The notes below the pieces were generated by a model. The model was not told where the DNA came from. It worked only from the letters and a program-made list of their open reading frames with translations, and made no database searches. DNA of 64,000 nt, taken from assembly GCF_021412625.1 (NCBI RefSeq), contig NZ_JAKCFI010000004.1, positions 1 through 64,000 of the forward strand, written 5' to 3'. Below, piece after piece: positions 28,134 to 36,305 of this stretch. Within the stretch, counting starts at the first letter, position 1. The number at the start of each line of letters is the position of its first letter. The position numbers were made by a program, and so were the translations under genes. This stretch comes from Myxococcus stipitatus. GTDB lineage: Bacteria; Myxococcota; Myxococcia; Myxococcales; Myxococcaceae.

Positions 28134-28332
28134 AAGGAACGTCCGAAGCTGGCACTCGCCCCCCGTGAGGGCAAGGCGGGGTGTGATGTTTCCCTCTCCT
28201 GGCTAACGCCCCGGCCCCCCCGCGTCGAGGGGGACCGAGGAGCCGGCGTCCGGCCGGAGGGCTCCTGGGGGCCCCTCCCCCCATTCCGTCCCTGGTCGGA
28301 CGCGCCGCCGGGCTGTAACCTGCGCCACGCCC

Positions 28333-30633
28333 ATGCCGTCACCTCCGGAAGAGGTGGATCCGCTGGCGGACCTGCGCGAAAGCCTGGACCTGGAGGAGAC
28401 TGGCGTCCAAGCGGCCCCCGCCGCCCCCGCCCCCGCTCCTCCCAGACCCCAGGCCAAGCCCCCGCCCTCGGCGCCACCACCCGCCGCCCCGCCCCCTCTG
28501 CCCCCGCGTCGCCCGGCAGCGTCCCCGGCCTCCGCGCCGGTGGGGACGGGTGCGCCCAAGGCTCCGGCCACCACCCCCGCTCCCGTGGTGGGCGCGGCTT
28601 CGCGGGCGGTGCGCGTCCCCGGCCAGGACCCCTTCAACGAGCCGGCCGAGCCCCGCATGCCCATGGGGGCCTCCCCGGAGGAGAAGCTGGAGTACTTCCG
28701 GGCGGTGGTCCGCCAGAAGACGGAGACGCTCGCCCGGGCCCGGACGCTCTACGCGGAGCGCGACGGCGAGGTCACCGGCCTGAAGCAGTCGCTCACCCAG
28801 GCGCGCAAGGAGGCCGCGGAGGCGAAGGCCCAGCTGGCCGCGGTGAAGGACTCGCCGGCGAAGCTGGCCCAGACGTCGGAGGCGCTGACGAGCGCCGAAC
28901 AGCGGGCGCGGGAGGCGGAGGAGAAGCTGGCCTCGCTCCAGGCGGAGCTGGACTCCGTCGAGGCGGACCGCAAGGACCTGTCGCGCGCGCTGGCGGAGGT
29001 GGAGTCGGAGGTCCCCCGGCTGACGGCGGAGCTGCACGACGAGCGCGAGTCGCGCGGCGCGGTGGCCGAGGAGCTGGTGGGCGCCAAGGAGGCGCTGTCG
29101 CTGGCGCAGGACCGCGTCGCGGAGCTGGCGGCGGAGAAGTCCGAGTCCCAGGGCGCGCTGGAGGCCGTCCAGGAGCAGTACCAGCAGGCCATCGCGGACG
29201 TGGAGCGGCTGGGCGGCGAGCTGGCGGCGGTGACCGAGGAGCGGGACTCGCTGGCGCTGCGCGCCGGTCAGCTCGAGGCGGCGCTGGGCGAGGCCCAGGC
29301 GTCGCTCAGCGCGGTGGAGAGCGAGAGCGACTGGTCCAAGAGCTCCCTGGAGGAGGCCCAGGCCCGCGCCCAGACGCTGGAGGGCGAGCGCGACGAGGCG
29401 CGGCGCCGGCTGGCGGTGGTGGAGGAGGGGCTGCGCACCCTCCAGCAGCAGGTGGCGGAGCTGGAGCGGGCGCTGGCGCTCAAGGACGCCGAAATCGTGG
29501 GCCTGCGCGCGGCCCTCTCCGCGCGCACGGCGGAGGCGGCGGAGCTGCCGGCGCTGCGCCAGGCGCTGGAGGACCGCGCCGCGGAGCTGGCCCGGCTCAC
29601 CGCCCGGATGGAGGCGGAGGCGGCCACGGCCGCCGAGCGCGCCCAGGCGCTGGAGGAGGGGCTGTCGCAGGCCAGCGAGCGCGCGGCGGTGGCCGAGGGC
29701 GAGGTGGCCGCGCTGAAGGAGTCGCTCGAGGCGACCGAGGTCGAGCAGGTGGCCCTGCGCGACCGGATGGAGGCGGACGCCGCGGCGCTGGGCGAGGCCG
29801 TGCACCAGGCCGAGGCCAAGGTGGCCGAGGTGATGGCGGCGGTGGAGGCGGGCCAGCTGGAGCGCGAGGAGCTGAAGAAGCAGCTCGGCGCGGCGGAGAT
29901 GAAGGCGGCCACCACGGACGCCGAGCGCGTGGGCCTGGCCGCGCGGGTGACGATGCTGGAGACCGCCTCCGCGCAGCGGGAGGCGGAGCTGGCGCGGGTG
30001 CAGGCCGCGCTGGCCCAGGCGCGCGAGGCGGTCGACCTGGAGCGCGTGCGCCGCGAGGCGACGGAGGCCGAGCGCGCCGACGCGCAGGTGCGGCTCGCCG
30101 AGCTCGAGGCGCGGGCGGACGCGCTCGTGGAGGGCCAGGGCGGCGCCCAGGCCGAACTGGAGGGCCTGCGCGAGGAGCTGGAGGCGGCGCGCGCGGAGGC
30201 CGACAAGGTGGAGCGGCTCCAGCAGCGGCTGAAGATGCTCGAGGGCGCGCTGGAGGCGGCGAAGGCGGAGATGGCGAAGGCGAACCAGACGGCCCAGGCG
30301 GCGCAGGCCGCGAAGTCGAAGGAGGCCGACGCGGCGCGCGCCGCGGAGTCGCGGCTGAAGGACGTGGAGGTCTCCCGGCAGGAGGAGGCCGCGGCCCGCA
30401 AGGCGCTGGAGGAGAAGCTGGCCGGGCTGGAGGCCCAGGCGCGCGAGCGGCCGGCCGCCGGGGCGGCGCCCTCGGGAGCGCCCGCCGACTGGGAGGCGGA
30501 GCGGGAGGGGCTCAAGGCGGACGTCGCCAACCTCAAGCGCAAGCTGGTGACGGCGGAGACGGCGCTCGAGGCGGCGGCTGGCTACAAGGCGAAGATCGCC
30601 AGGCTCGAGGCGCAATTGAAGGGCCGCAAGTAG
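28333..30633 (+). CDS. large coiled-coil protein
   Basis: 766 residues. Residues 1-115 are acidic then Pro/Ala-rich; from about residue 120 to the end the sequence is an almost unbroken heptad coiled coil (Glu/Ala/Leu/Arg-rich, e.g. LARARTLYAERDGEVTGLKQ), closing with YKAKIARLEAQLKGRK. No membrane segment, signal or enzyme domain. It resembles in style the cytoskeletal/polarity coiled coils of myxobacterial motility systems (AglZ- or FrzS-like tails), but there is no receiver-like head, so that link is only analogy. hemW begins 13 bases downstream on the same strand. Confidence 0.85.
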   Translation: MPSPPEEVDPLADLRESLDLEETGVQAAPAAPAPAPPRPQAKPPPSAPPPAAPPPLPPRRPAASPASAPVGTGAPKAPATTPAPVVGAASRAVRVPGQDPFNEPAEPRMPMGASPEEKLEYFRAVVRQKTETLARARTLYAERDGEVTGLKQSLTQARKEAAEAKAQLAAVKDSPAKLAQTSEALTSAEQRAREAEEKLASLQAELDSVEADRKDLSRALAEVESEVPRLTAELHDERESRGAVAEELVGAKEALSLAQDRVAELAAEKSESQGALEAVQEQYQQAIADVERLGGELAAVTEERDSLALRAGQLEAALGEAQASLSAVESESDWSKSSLEEAQARAQTLEGERDEARRRLAVVEEGLRTLQQQVAELERALALKDAEIVGLRAALSARTAEAAELPALRQALEDRAAELARLTARMEAEAATAAERAQALEEGLSQASERAAVAEGEVAALKESLEATEVEQVALRDRMEADAAALGEAVHQAEAKVAEVMAAVEAGQLEREELKKQLGAAEMKAATTDAERVGLAARVTMLETASAQREAELARVQAALAQAREAVDLERVRREATEAERADAQVRLAELEARADALVEGQGGAQAELEGLREELEAARAEADKVERLQQRLKMLEGALEAAKAEMAKANQTAQAAQAAKSKEADAARAAESRLKDVEVSRQEEAAARKALEEKLAGLEAQARERPAAGAAPSGAPADWEAEREGLKADVANLKRKLVTAETALEAAAGYKAKIARLEAQLKGRK

Positions 30634-30646
30634 CGGTTCGATTCGC

Positions 30647-31852
30647 ATGCCCTTCGACGCACCAGTGGATCCGCTCACGGGGATGCCGGCGGCCCGCTTC
30701 GGGCTGTACCTGCACTTCCCCTACTGCCTGGCGAAGTGCCCGTACTGCGACTTCGCCGTGGCGGTGGCCCGGCAGGTGCCGGAGGAGCGCTACGCGAGCG
30801 CGGTGCTGGCGGAGCTGGACGCGCGGCTGGCGGCGCTGCCCTCGCTGCGCACGCGCCCCCTGGAGTCCATCTTCCTGGGAGGCGGGACGCCGTCCCTGTG
30901 GCACCCCCGCCACGTGGCCCGGGTGCTGGAGGGCATCGCGTCGCGCATGGCCGTGTCGCCCGGCGCGGAGGTGTCGCTGGAGGCCAACCCGGAGCGCGCG
31001 GACGCCGAGCGCTTCGAGGGCTACCGCGCCGCGGGCGTCAACCGCCTGTCCCTGGGCGTGCAGTCCTTCCAGGCGCGGACGTTGAAGGCGCTGGGGCGCG
31101 CGCACGACGCGGCGCAGGTGGAGCTGGCGGTGTCGCTGGCGCGCCGCGCGGACTTCCCGGTGGTGGCCATGGACTTCATCTATGGCGTGCACGGCCAGCA
31201 GCTGGCCGAGGTCGAGGACGACGCGCGCCGCGCGGTGGCGCTGGCGCCGGAGCACCTGTCCACGTATGCGCTGACCGTCGAGCGCGACGTGCTGGCGGTG
31301 GACACGCCACTGTCGAAGCAGCTCCAGCGGGGGGAGCTCGAGCTGCCCCCGGACGACACGGTGGTGGACATGGCCCGGGTGGTGCGCCAGGTGTATGGCG
31401 CGGCGGGCCTGCGGCGCTACGAGGTCTCCAACCACGCGCGGGCGGGCTACAGCTCCCGGCACAACGCGCTGTACTGGACGGGGGGCGAGTACCTGGCCCT
31501 GGGCGTGGGGGCCACGGGCATGCTGCTCGGGCCGGCGCCCTTCCGGTACGTCAACCTGCGAAGCCCGGAGAAGTACCTGCGCGAGGTGGAGGCGGGGCGG
31601 CTGCCGGAGGAGGGCCGGGAGGCGCTGGGCCCCGAGGAGCTGTTCGCCGAGCGGCTGGCCATGGGGCTGCGGCTGGTGTCCGGCGTGGACTGGGAAGAGG
31701 TGTGTCGGCGCCACGGTCAGCCCGTGGAGCCCCGGCGCGCGGAGGTGGCTCGGCTGGTGGAGCACGGCTTCGCGACGCTGGCGGATGGACGTCTGGCTTT
31801 GACGGAGAAGGGCGCGGATGTACACAGCGCCATCTGCGCGCGGCTGCTGTAG
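30647..31852 (+). CDS. hemW: HemW, radical SAM haem chaperone (HemN-like)
   Basis: 401 residues. The radical SAM [4Fe-4S] motif is YCLAKCPYC (Cys27, Cys31, Cys34), the HemW form CxxxCxxC, lacking the extra N-terminal Cys-rich region of true HemN. Further blocks: SIFLGGGTPSLW, EANPERAD, GVNRLSLGVQSF and YEVSNHARAGYSSRHN, the last containing the HNxxYW region. HemW binds haem and helps its insertion into respiratory enzymes. It sits 13 bases after the coiled-coil gene and 39 bases before a TPR gene, so a three-gene operon is likely. Confidence 0.94.
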   Translation: MPFDAPVDPLTGMPAARFGLYLHFPYCLAKCPYCDFAVAVARQVPEERYASAVLAELDARLAALPSLRTRPLESIFLGGGTPSLWHPRHVARVLEGIASRMAVSPGAEVSLEANPERADAERFEGYRAAGVNRLSLGVQSFQARTLKALGRAHDAAQVELAVSLARRADFPVVAMDFIYGVHGQQLAEVEDDARRAVALAPEHLSTYALTVERDVLAVDTPLSKQLQRGELELPPDDTVVDMARVVRQVYGAAGLRRYEVSNHARAGYSSRHNALYWTGGEYLALGVGATGMLLGPAPFRYVNLRSPEKYLREVEAGRLPEEGREALGPEELFAERLAMGLRLVSGVDWEEVCRRHGQPVEPRRAEVARLVEHGFATLADGRLALTEKGADVHSAICARLL

Positions 31853-31891
31853 CGGCCGTGTCACCCCCATCGTGAGGATGTCGAGGAACGC

Positions 31892-32734
31892 ATGAGCAAG
31901 TGGATGTTGTGGATGCTCCTGACCATGTTGACGGGCAACCCGCTCATGTCGATGGTGCTGGTCATCTTCATCCTCTTCGTCGCGGACCGTTTCACCTGGC
32001 GGGTGCTGCCCAGCCCGGTGCGCCTGTTCAAGCGCTTCCAGCGCGCGGGAGAACTGGCGGGCACCATCCTCACCAACCCGCATGAGCGCCGCGCGCGCCA
32101 CGAGCTGGCGGACATCCGCGTGGAGCAGCGGCGCTACGCGGAGGCCGTCGACATCCTCAAGCCCAACCTGGAGGCGGGCGACGAGGACGTGGACACGCTG
32201 TTCCTGCTCGGCGTGGCGTACCTGGGCGCGGGCGACGCGCGGCGCGGGGAGCTCTTGCTGGACGAGGCGGCGAAGCTGGACGCGGGCTACCGGCAGGGCG
32301 CCATCGAGCTGGAGCGGGGCCGCTTCCGGCTCGAGCGCGGCGAGCTGAAGGGCGCCATCGAGGCGCTGGAGCGCTTCTGCGCCATCCGCCATGGCTCGGT
32401 GGAGGGGCGCTACCTGCTGGCGCGCGCGCTGGCGAAGGATGGCCGGAGCGCCGACGCGAAGGCCATGCGCGAGCAGGCCTGGCGCGAGTACGTCGCGGCG
32501 CCGGGCTTCCAGCGTCGCCGGGAGCGGCGGTGGGCCTGGCTGTCGCGGCCGAGCCGTCCGCTCATGTACGCGGTGCTGCTGGCGCTGGTGCTGGGCGGGG
32601 GAGGGATGCTCGCGCGGCGGGCGGGCCTGTTCTCCCCGGGCTCTCCCTACCCAGGCTACCCGGCGGGCTACGGAGGTGGGTACCCCGCGGCCTCGGGTCC
32701 GGGCGAGGTCGTCGAGCCGGACGTGTACGAGTAG
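31892..32734 (+). CDS. TPR-containing membrane protein
   Basis: 280 residues. The N-terminal hydrophobic segment (LWMLLTMLTGNPLMSMVLVIFILFVAD) anchors it; residues about 60-190 are TPR-like helix pairs (LADIRVEQRRYAEAVDILKPNLEAG and so on). A second hydrophobic segment lies near 225-245, followed by a Gly/Pro/Tyr-rich tail. Probably a protein-protein interaction module at the inner membrane. GAGG is five bases before the ATG. The hairpin at 32754 follows the stop. Confidence 0.87.
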   Translation: MSKWMLWMLLTMLTGNPLMSMVLVIFILFVADRFTWRVLPSPVRLFKRFQRAGELAGTILTNPHERRARHELADIRVEQRRYAEAVDILKPNLEAGDEDVDTLFLLGVAYLGAGDARRGELLLDEAAKLDAGYRQGAIELERGRFRLERGELKGAIEALERFCAIRHGSVEGRYLLARALAKDGRSADAKAMREQAWREYVAAPGFQRRRERRWAWLSRPSRPLMYAVLLALVLGGGGMLARRAGLFSPGSPYPGYPAGYGGGYPAASGPGEVVEPDVYE

Positions 32735-32753
32735 CCGTTGCTGCCTGGAGACG

Positions 32754-32790
32754 ACGACGCCCCCGGGCGCGTGGCGACCGGGGGCGTCGT
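32754..32790. terminator. bidirectional hairpin between convergent genes
   Basis: Perfect 13-bp stem ACGACGCCCCCGG / CCGGGGGCGTCGT with an 11-base loop, placed between the stop codons of the TPR gene (32734) and the minus-strand lipoprotein gene (32808). No T run follows, as is common in very GC-rich genomes. Its position makes termination for both directions the best explanation. Confidence 0.75.
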
Positions 32791-32807
32791 GTGAAGCGCG
32801 CGCGTGC

Positions 32808-33107
32808 TCAGTGTAGGGCGTAGCAGGCCCGGGCGCAGTAGTCCTCGGTCTGGTTGCCGTTGGGCATGGTGTACGCGGGGCAGCAGGTGGTGAAGCCGTA
32901 ACAAGCGCCCTTCTCGGGGCACTTGGCGTAGCAGGTCCCGGACGCGCAGGTCTGACCGGACGGACAGTCGGAGTTGAAGCTGCAGCTGATCAGCTCCTGC
33001 TCCGTCGACTCCGTCGGCGTGGCCGTCTCCTGCTCGGCGGGGGCGCCACCGCAAGCGGCGACGAGGCACAGCGCTCCAAGGGCGATGATGCGGGACAGGG
33101 ACTTCAT
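32808..33107 (-). CDS. small Cys-rich lipoprotein, paralogue 1
   Basis: 99 residues. Lipoprotein signal ends LVAACGG (lipid Cys 19). After a Thr/Glu-rich linker comes a module with nine further cysteines: SCSFNSDCPSGQTCASGTC, then CPEKGACYGFTTCCP and a terminal YCARACY. The S-D-C-P-S-G-Q-T-C-x-x-G-x-C pattern is a small disulphide knot widespread in myxobacterial surface proteins. A paralogue with the same arrangement is the next gene upstream (33171-33467). GGAGGAGCC precedes the ATG. Function unknown. Confidence 0.85.
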   Translation of the reverse strand: MKSLSRIIALGALCLVAACGGAPAEQETATPTESTEQELISCSFNSDCPSGQTCASGTCYAKCPEKGACYGFTTCCPAYTMPNGNQTEDYCARACYALH

Positions 33108-33170
33108 GGGCTCCTCCAGGTGTGGGACTGCGGGGTGTGAGGTCGATGCGTCACGAGGCGGGACACGCCG

Positions 33171-33467
33171 TCAGCCGAAGCAGATCTGCGCGCAATACGG
33201 CTGGCTGAGCGGCCCTCCCTCGCGGCTTTGGAAGGGCGGGCAGCACTGGAGCCCGTCACAGGCGGGCGCGGACGGCTCGCAGCGCGGCAGACAGGTGCCG
33301 ACGACGCACGTCTGCGTGCTGGGACAGCCGGAGTCGGAGGTGCACGGACGGGACTGCTGCTCCGTGGTGCCGACCTCCGCCTCCAGGGCCGTCTGCGGCG
33401 CGCCGCCGCCACAGGCCATGAGCAGGAAGGGAACCGCCAGGGTGAAGATTCGAGTGAGGGAAACCAT
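33171..33467 (-). CDS. small Cys-rich lipoprotein, paralogue 2
   Basis: 98 residues from the ATG at 33467, selected because GGAGG lies six bases ahead; an ATG at 33479 is in frame. Lipobox LLMACGG (Cys 19). It shares with paralogue 1 the acidic linker ending EQQ/EQE, the knot PCTSDSGCPSTQTCVVGTC, and the CCPP..YCAQICFG tail. The two copies are separated by 63 bases. The pair probably arose by tandem duplication and has diverged strongly apart from the cysteines. Upstream lies the AT-rich palindrome at 33528. Confidence 0.85.
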   Translation of the reverse strand: MVSLTRIFTLAVPFLLMACGGGAPQTALEAEVGTTEQQSRPCTSDSGCPSTQTCVVGTCLPRCEPSAPACDGLQCCPPFQSREGGPLSQPYCAQICFG

Positions 33468-33527
33468 CGTCGCCTCCATGCAGGGGTGTGGCCGCCAGCA
33501 TACCCAGACGCGTTCTTGAATCCTTGT

Positions 33528-33547
33528 TTTTCAGTTATAACTGAAAA
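33528..33547. promoter_or_regulatory. perfect 20-bp palindrome in a divergent promoter region
   Basis: TTTTCAGTTATAACTGAAAA is its own reverse complement. It lies in an AT-rich pocket (about 33511-33556) within otherwise very GC-rich DNA, 61 bases upstream of the Cys-rich lipoprotein start at 33467 and 105 bases upstream of the DUF4388 gene at 33652. Symmetry without a loop fits an operator for a dimeric repressor or activator rather than a terminator. The regulator is unknown. Confidence 0.6.
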
Positions 33548-33651
33548 GTACGGTTGGTACGGGAGGAGGAGGGACTGGACAGGAGCCACCGTGGGGCGTT
33601 GGCATTCCCCTGGGGTTGCTCCCGCATCCATCGACGAGGCCTTCGGCTCCC

Positions 33652-35187
33652 ATGTTCCCGACTCCGTCGCAGGTCCTCCGTCAGCGGGAGGGCCTGCTGT
33701 CCGACACGCCCTTCCCCCTGTTGTTGCACGCGCTGATGGTGGAGGAGCGCACGTGCACGGTGGAGCTGCGGGTGCGGCAGCGGGAGAAGCGCATCCTCTT
33801 CGAGGACGGCGCGCCGGTGGCCTGCCAGTCGAACCTGCTGCACGAGACGCTCGGCAAGTACCTGGTGGAGAAGGGGCGGCTGTCGGAGGCGGACTACCAG
33901 AAGTGCCTGGCGGAGAGCGTGTCGTCGGGCGTGAGGATGGGGCCGTTGCTCATCCAGAAGTCGCTCATCAGCCCGTTCGACCTCTACAAGCAGCTCCAGG
34001 CGAACCTGGCGCACAAGCTGCTGGATTGCTTCCGGTGGGTGGACGCGCGCTACCGGCTCATCCCGGACGTGGAGGAGTCGCCGGAGGCGAGCGTGCGCAC
34101 GAACACCGCGCAGCTGGTGCTCACCGGCGTGGCGAGCGTGATGCCCTTCGACGCGGTGGCCACGCACTTCACCTTCACGGACGACCGGCGCTTCGCGCAG
34201 CTGCCCGGCGTGGAGTCCGGGCCGAAGCTGTCGTCGAAGGACGCGCGCCTGTTCCAGCTGCTGCGCCAGCGCCCCACCTTCGGCGAACTGATGGAGCGCA
34301 CGGGCTTCGACACGGAGACGGTGCTGCGGAGGCTGTACGCGCTGTGCCTGCTGGGCGTCGCCGGCTTCGCCGAGGACGCGGACGCGCGGGCCCGGGAGCT
34401 GGCCGCGCGCGCGCCCGTCGCGCCGGAGCCGGTGGCCCCGCCCCCCGAGCCCGCGCGGCCCGGGGGCGTGCCCTTCGCGGACGAGGACGTGGCGGCGCGC
34501 GACGCGTTGGTGGGGGCCTTCCTGGCGCACCGGAGCAAGGACCCGTTCGCCCTGCTGGAGGTCCCCGAGGACGTGCAGCCCGCGCCATTGCGGCGGGCGT
34601 TCCTCGGCTGGACGGAGCGCTACTCGCCCCTGCGCTTCCAGACGCCGGAGCTGAAGGAGAAGGCGGAGGCGCTGCTGGTGGCCTATGCCCGCGCCTACGC
34701 CGCCCTGGCCGACGCGGAGCAGGCCCACCTGTGGAGGAGGCGCCGCGCGGCGCAGCGGGAGAAGGAGAAGGGCGCCACCGGACGCCCCAGCGCGGCGGAC
34801 CAGTTCCGCATCCGCACGGAGCTGCTCGACGCCACCGCCCAGTTCGAGGAGGCGAAGCGCAGGCTCGCGGCCCGCGAGTTCGCGGGCGCGTTCGAGTACT
34901 TCGAGTACGCCTGTGACATCGAGCCCCGGCCGCTGTACCAGGCCCACCGCGCCTGGGCGCGCTACCTCCTGAAGCCGGAGGCCCACGGCCGGCTCGTCCT
35001 CCAGGAGCTCCAGGAGCTCACCCGCCAGGAGCCCGCCCTCGAGGAGGGCTGGGCCTTCCTGGGCGAGGTCGCCCAGGGCGAGGGCCAGTGGGCCCTGGCC
35101 GAGGAGGCCTTCCGCAAGGCCTTCAAGCTCAACCCCAAGAACCGTCGCTACGTCGACCTCGTCCAGGAGCTCGTCAAGCGGCGCTAG
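33652..35187 (+). CDS. DUF4388 (PATAN-like) / J-like / TPR protein
   Basis: 511 residues from the ATG at 33652, which begins directly before the domain; an in-frame start at 33616 is possible. Residues about 5-125 match the DUF4388 pattern of myxobacterial signalling proteins (LLLHALMVEERTCTVELRV...ILFEDGAPVAC). Residues about 290-375 resemble a DnaJ-like segment (DPFALLEVPEDVQPAPLRRAF..WTERYSP) but no HPD tripeptide is present, so it would not stimulate Hsp70 in the usual way. The last ~110 residues are TPR-like (ALAEEAFRKAFKLNPKN). No membrane segment. Likely a cytoplasmic adaptor; partners unknown. Confidence 0.83.
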   Translation: MFPTPSQVLRQREGLLSDTPFPLLLHALMVEERTCTVELRVRQREKRILFEDGAPVACQSNLLHETLGKYLVEKGRLSEADYQKCLAESVSSGVRMGPLLIQKSLISPFDLYKQLQANLAHKLLDCFRWVDARYRLIPDVEESPEASVRTNTAQLVLTGVASVMPFDAVATHFTFTDDRRFAQLPGVESGPKLSSKDARLFQLLRQRPTFGELMERTGFDTETVLRRLYALCLLGVAGFAEDADARARELAARAPVAPEPVAPPPEPARPGGVPFADEDVAARDALVGAFLAHRSKDPFALLEVPEDVQPAPLRRAFLGWTERYSPLRFQTPELKEKAEALLVAYARAYAALADAEQAHLWRRRRAAQREKEKGATGRPSAADQFRIRTELLDATAQFEEAKRRLAAREFAGAFEYFEYACDIEPRPLYQAHRAWARYLLKPEAHGRLVLQELQELTRQEPALEEGWAFLGEVAQGEGQWALAEEAFRKAFKLNPKNRRYVDLVQELVKRR

Positions 35188-35282
35188 CCACGTCGTCGCG
35201 CGTCAGGCCGCCGAGCGGGCGTGCGGGAACGACGGTTGTCGCGCCTCTTGGGAATCGCGGCCGTCGAGAGTGTTCGAGGACC

Positions 35283-35329
35283 CATCGGTCAGGTGGCCAG
35301 TGGTGGTTCTCCGCATCGGTCAGGTGGCC
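35283..35329. promoter_or_regulatory. 16-bp direct repeats upstream of the pilin-like cluster
   Basis: CATCGGTCAGGTGGCC occurs at 35283-35298 and again at 35314-35329, a 31-base period (about three helical turns), in the 326-base gap before the TadE-like gene. Two identical same-face sites suggest a regulator binding in tandem, though chance duplication is possible. A patch of lower GC follows from about 35345 to 35475, suitable for a promoter, but I could not fix -35/-10 elements. Confidence 0.4.
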
Positions 35330-35513
35330 GGAGCGGGCTTCTTCGGGTGGATTTTTCCCCGAGGGGTGATGTCCTCTACGCCGCGTGCTCGTCGACGTGA
35401 AGAATGTCGCGTGGGGCGGGCAACATTTGGCCCGCGATTCGCGAGATCTGATTGTCAGTGTAACTTCGTTGGCCCCCAGGGCGTGCGGTAGTCTTCCATC
35501 CATGCGAGGCCGG

Positions 35514-36305
35514 ATGCTTTCCCCTCTCCTCAAAAAGCAATCAGGTCAGGCCGCGGTGGAGTCCGCCATCGTGTTGCCGCTGTTCGTGTTCCTCATCCTG
35601 GGGACGTTGCAGCTGGGGCTGATGCACCAGGCGCGGCTGCTGACGAAGTACGCGGCCTACAAGGCGGTGCGGGCCGGGTCGCTGCACAGCGCCAAGGTGA
35701 AGGAGATGGAGGCGGCGGCGCTCGCGGTGCTGCTGCCCATCCTCAGCGCCCGGTCCGGCGGCCCCAAGGGCGCCGAGTACGTGCGCCCCGTGGGCAGCGG
35801 CCAGGAGTTCACCGAGAAGTGGAACGAGATGCGCAACAACCAGATGCAGGGCATCGGGTTGAAGTACGCGGAGGTCACCATCTGCGGCCCCTCCAAGGAG
35901 GAGATCTCCGGCGGCGAGGAGTTCGACTTCGACCTGCCCGACAACGTCAGTTCGGAGGACGGCTGGCGGGCCAACCACCGCACCAAGCTGCGCATCCAGG
36001 TCACGCTCAACTTCCGGCTCGTCGTCCCGTTCGCGGACTGGGTCATCTACCAGTCGGCCCGGGCGCGTGAGATTCCCATGATGCTGCGCATGGGGAAGCT
36101 CAAGGACGAGGAGAAGCAGAAGACGCAGGGGCGCAAGTTCGGCGGCGCCGCCACGGGCGAGAGCCCGTACGAGACCGCCGCCGGCCAGGGCATCTACATC
36201 ATGCCCATCCGCGCCACGTACAACATGCGCATGCAGTCGAGCATCTTCATGAACCAGGCACCCATCCCGGAGAAGAACGAATGCGTCCTCCCGTTCTCCT
36301 ACTGA
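35514..36305 (+). CDS. TadE-like pilus assembly protein
   Basis: 263 residues from the ATG at 35514 (GAGG four bases before); an ATG at 35502 adds four residues. The N-terminus KKQSGQAAVESAIVLPLFVF is the TadE/pseudopilin signature: GQAAVE followed by a single hydrophobic helix and Ala-Tyr-Lys after it. The remainder is a periplasmic domain ending in the Cys-containing tail NECVLPF. TadE-type minor pilins act in assembly of Flp (type IVb) pili. First gene of a five-gene unit; it overlaps the next gene by 25 bases. Confidence 0.85.
   Translation: MLSPLLKKQSGQAAVESAIVLPLFVFLILGTLQLGLMHQARLLTKYAAYKAVRAGSLHSAKVKEMEAAALAVLLPILSARSGGPKGAEYVRPVGSGQEFTEKWNEMRNNQMQGIGLKYAEVTICGPSKEEISGGEEFDFDLPDNVSSEDGWRANHRTKLRIQVTLNFRLVVPFADWVIYQSARAREIPMMLRMGKLKDEEKQKTQGRKFGGAATGESPYETAAGQGIYIMPIRATYNMRMQSSIFMNQAPIPEKNECVLPFSY

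Noticed and set aside
26433-31085. A very long plus-strand open frame opposite the M16 protease and through the coiled-coil gene
   Set aside because: It is antisense or out of frame to two well-supported genes and has an Arg/Gly/Ala composition typical of shadow frames in high-GC DNA.
35471-35492. Sigma-54 (-24/-12) promoter before the TadE-like gene
   Set aside because: GG and GC elements are present but separated by 12 rather than 10 bases.
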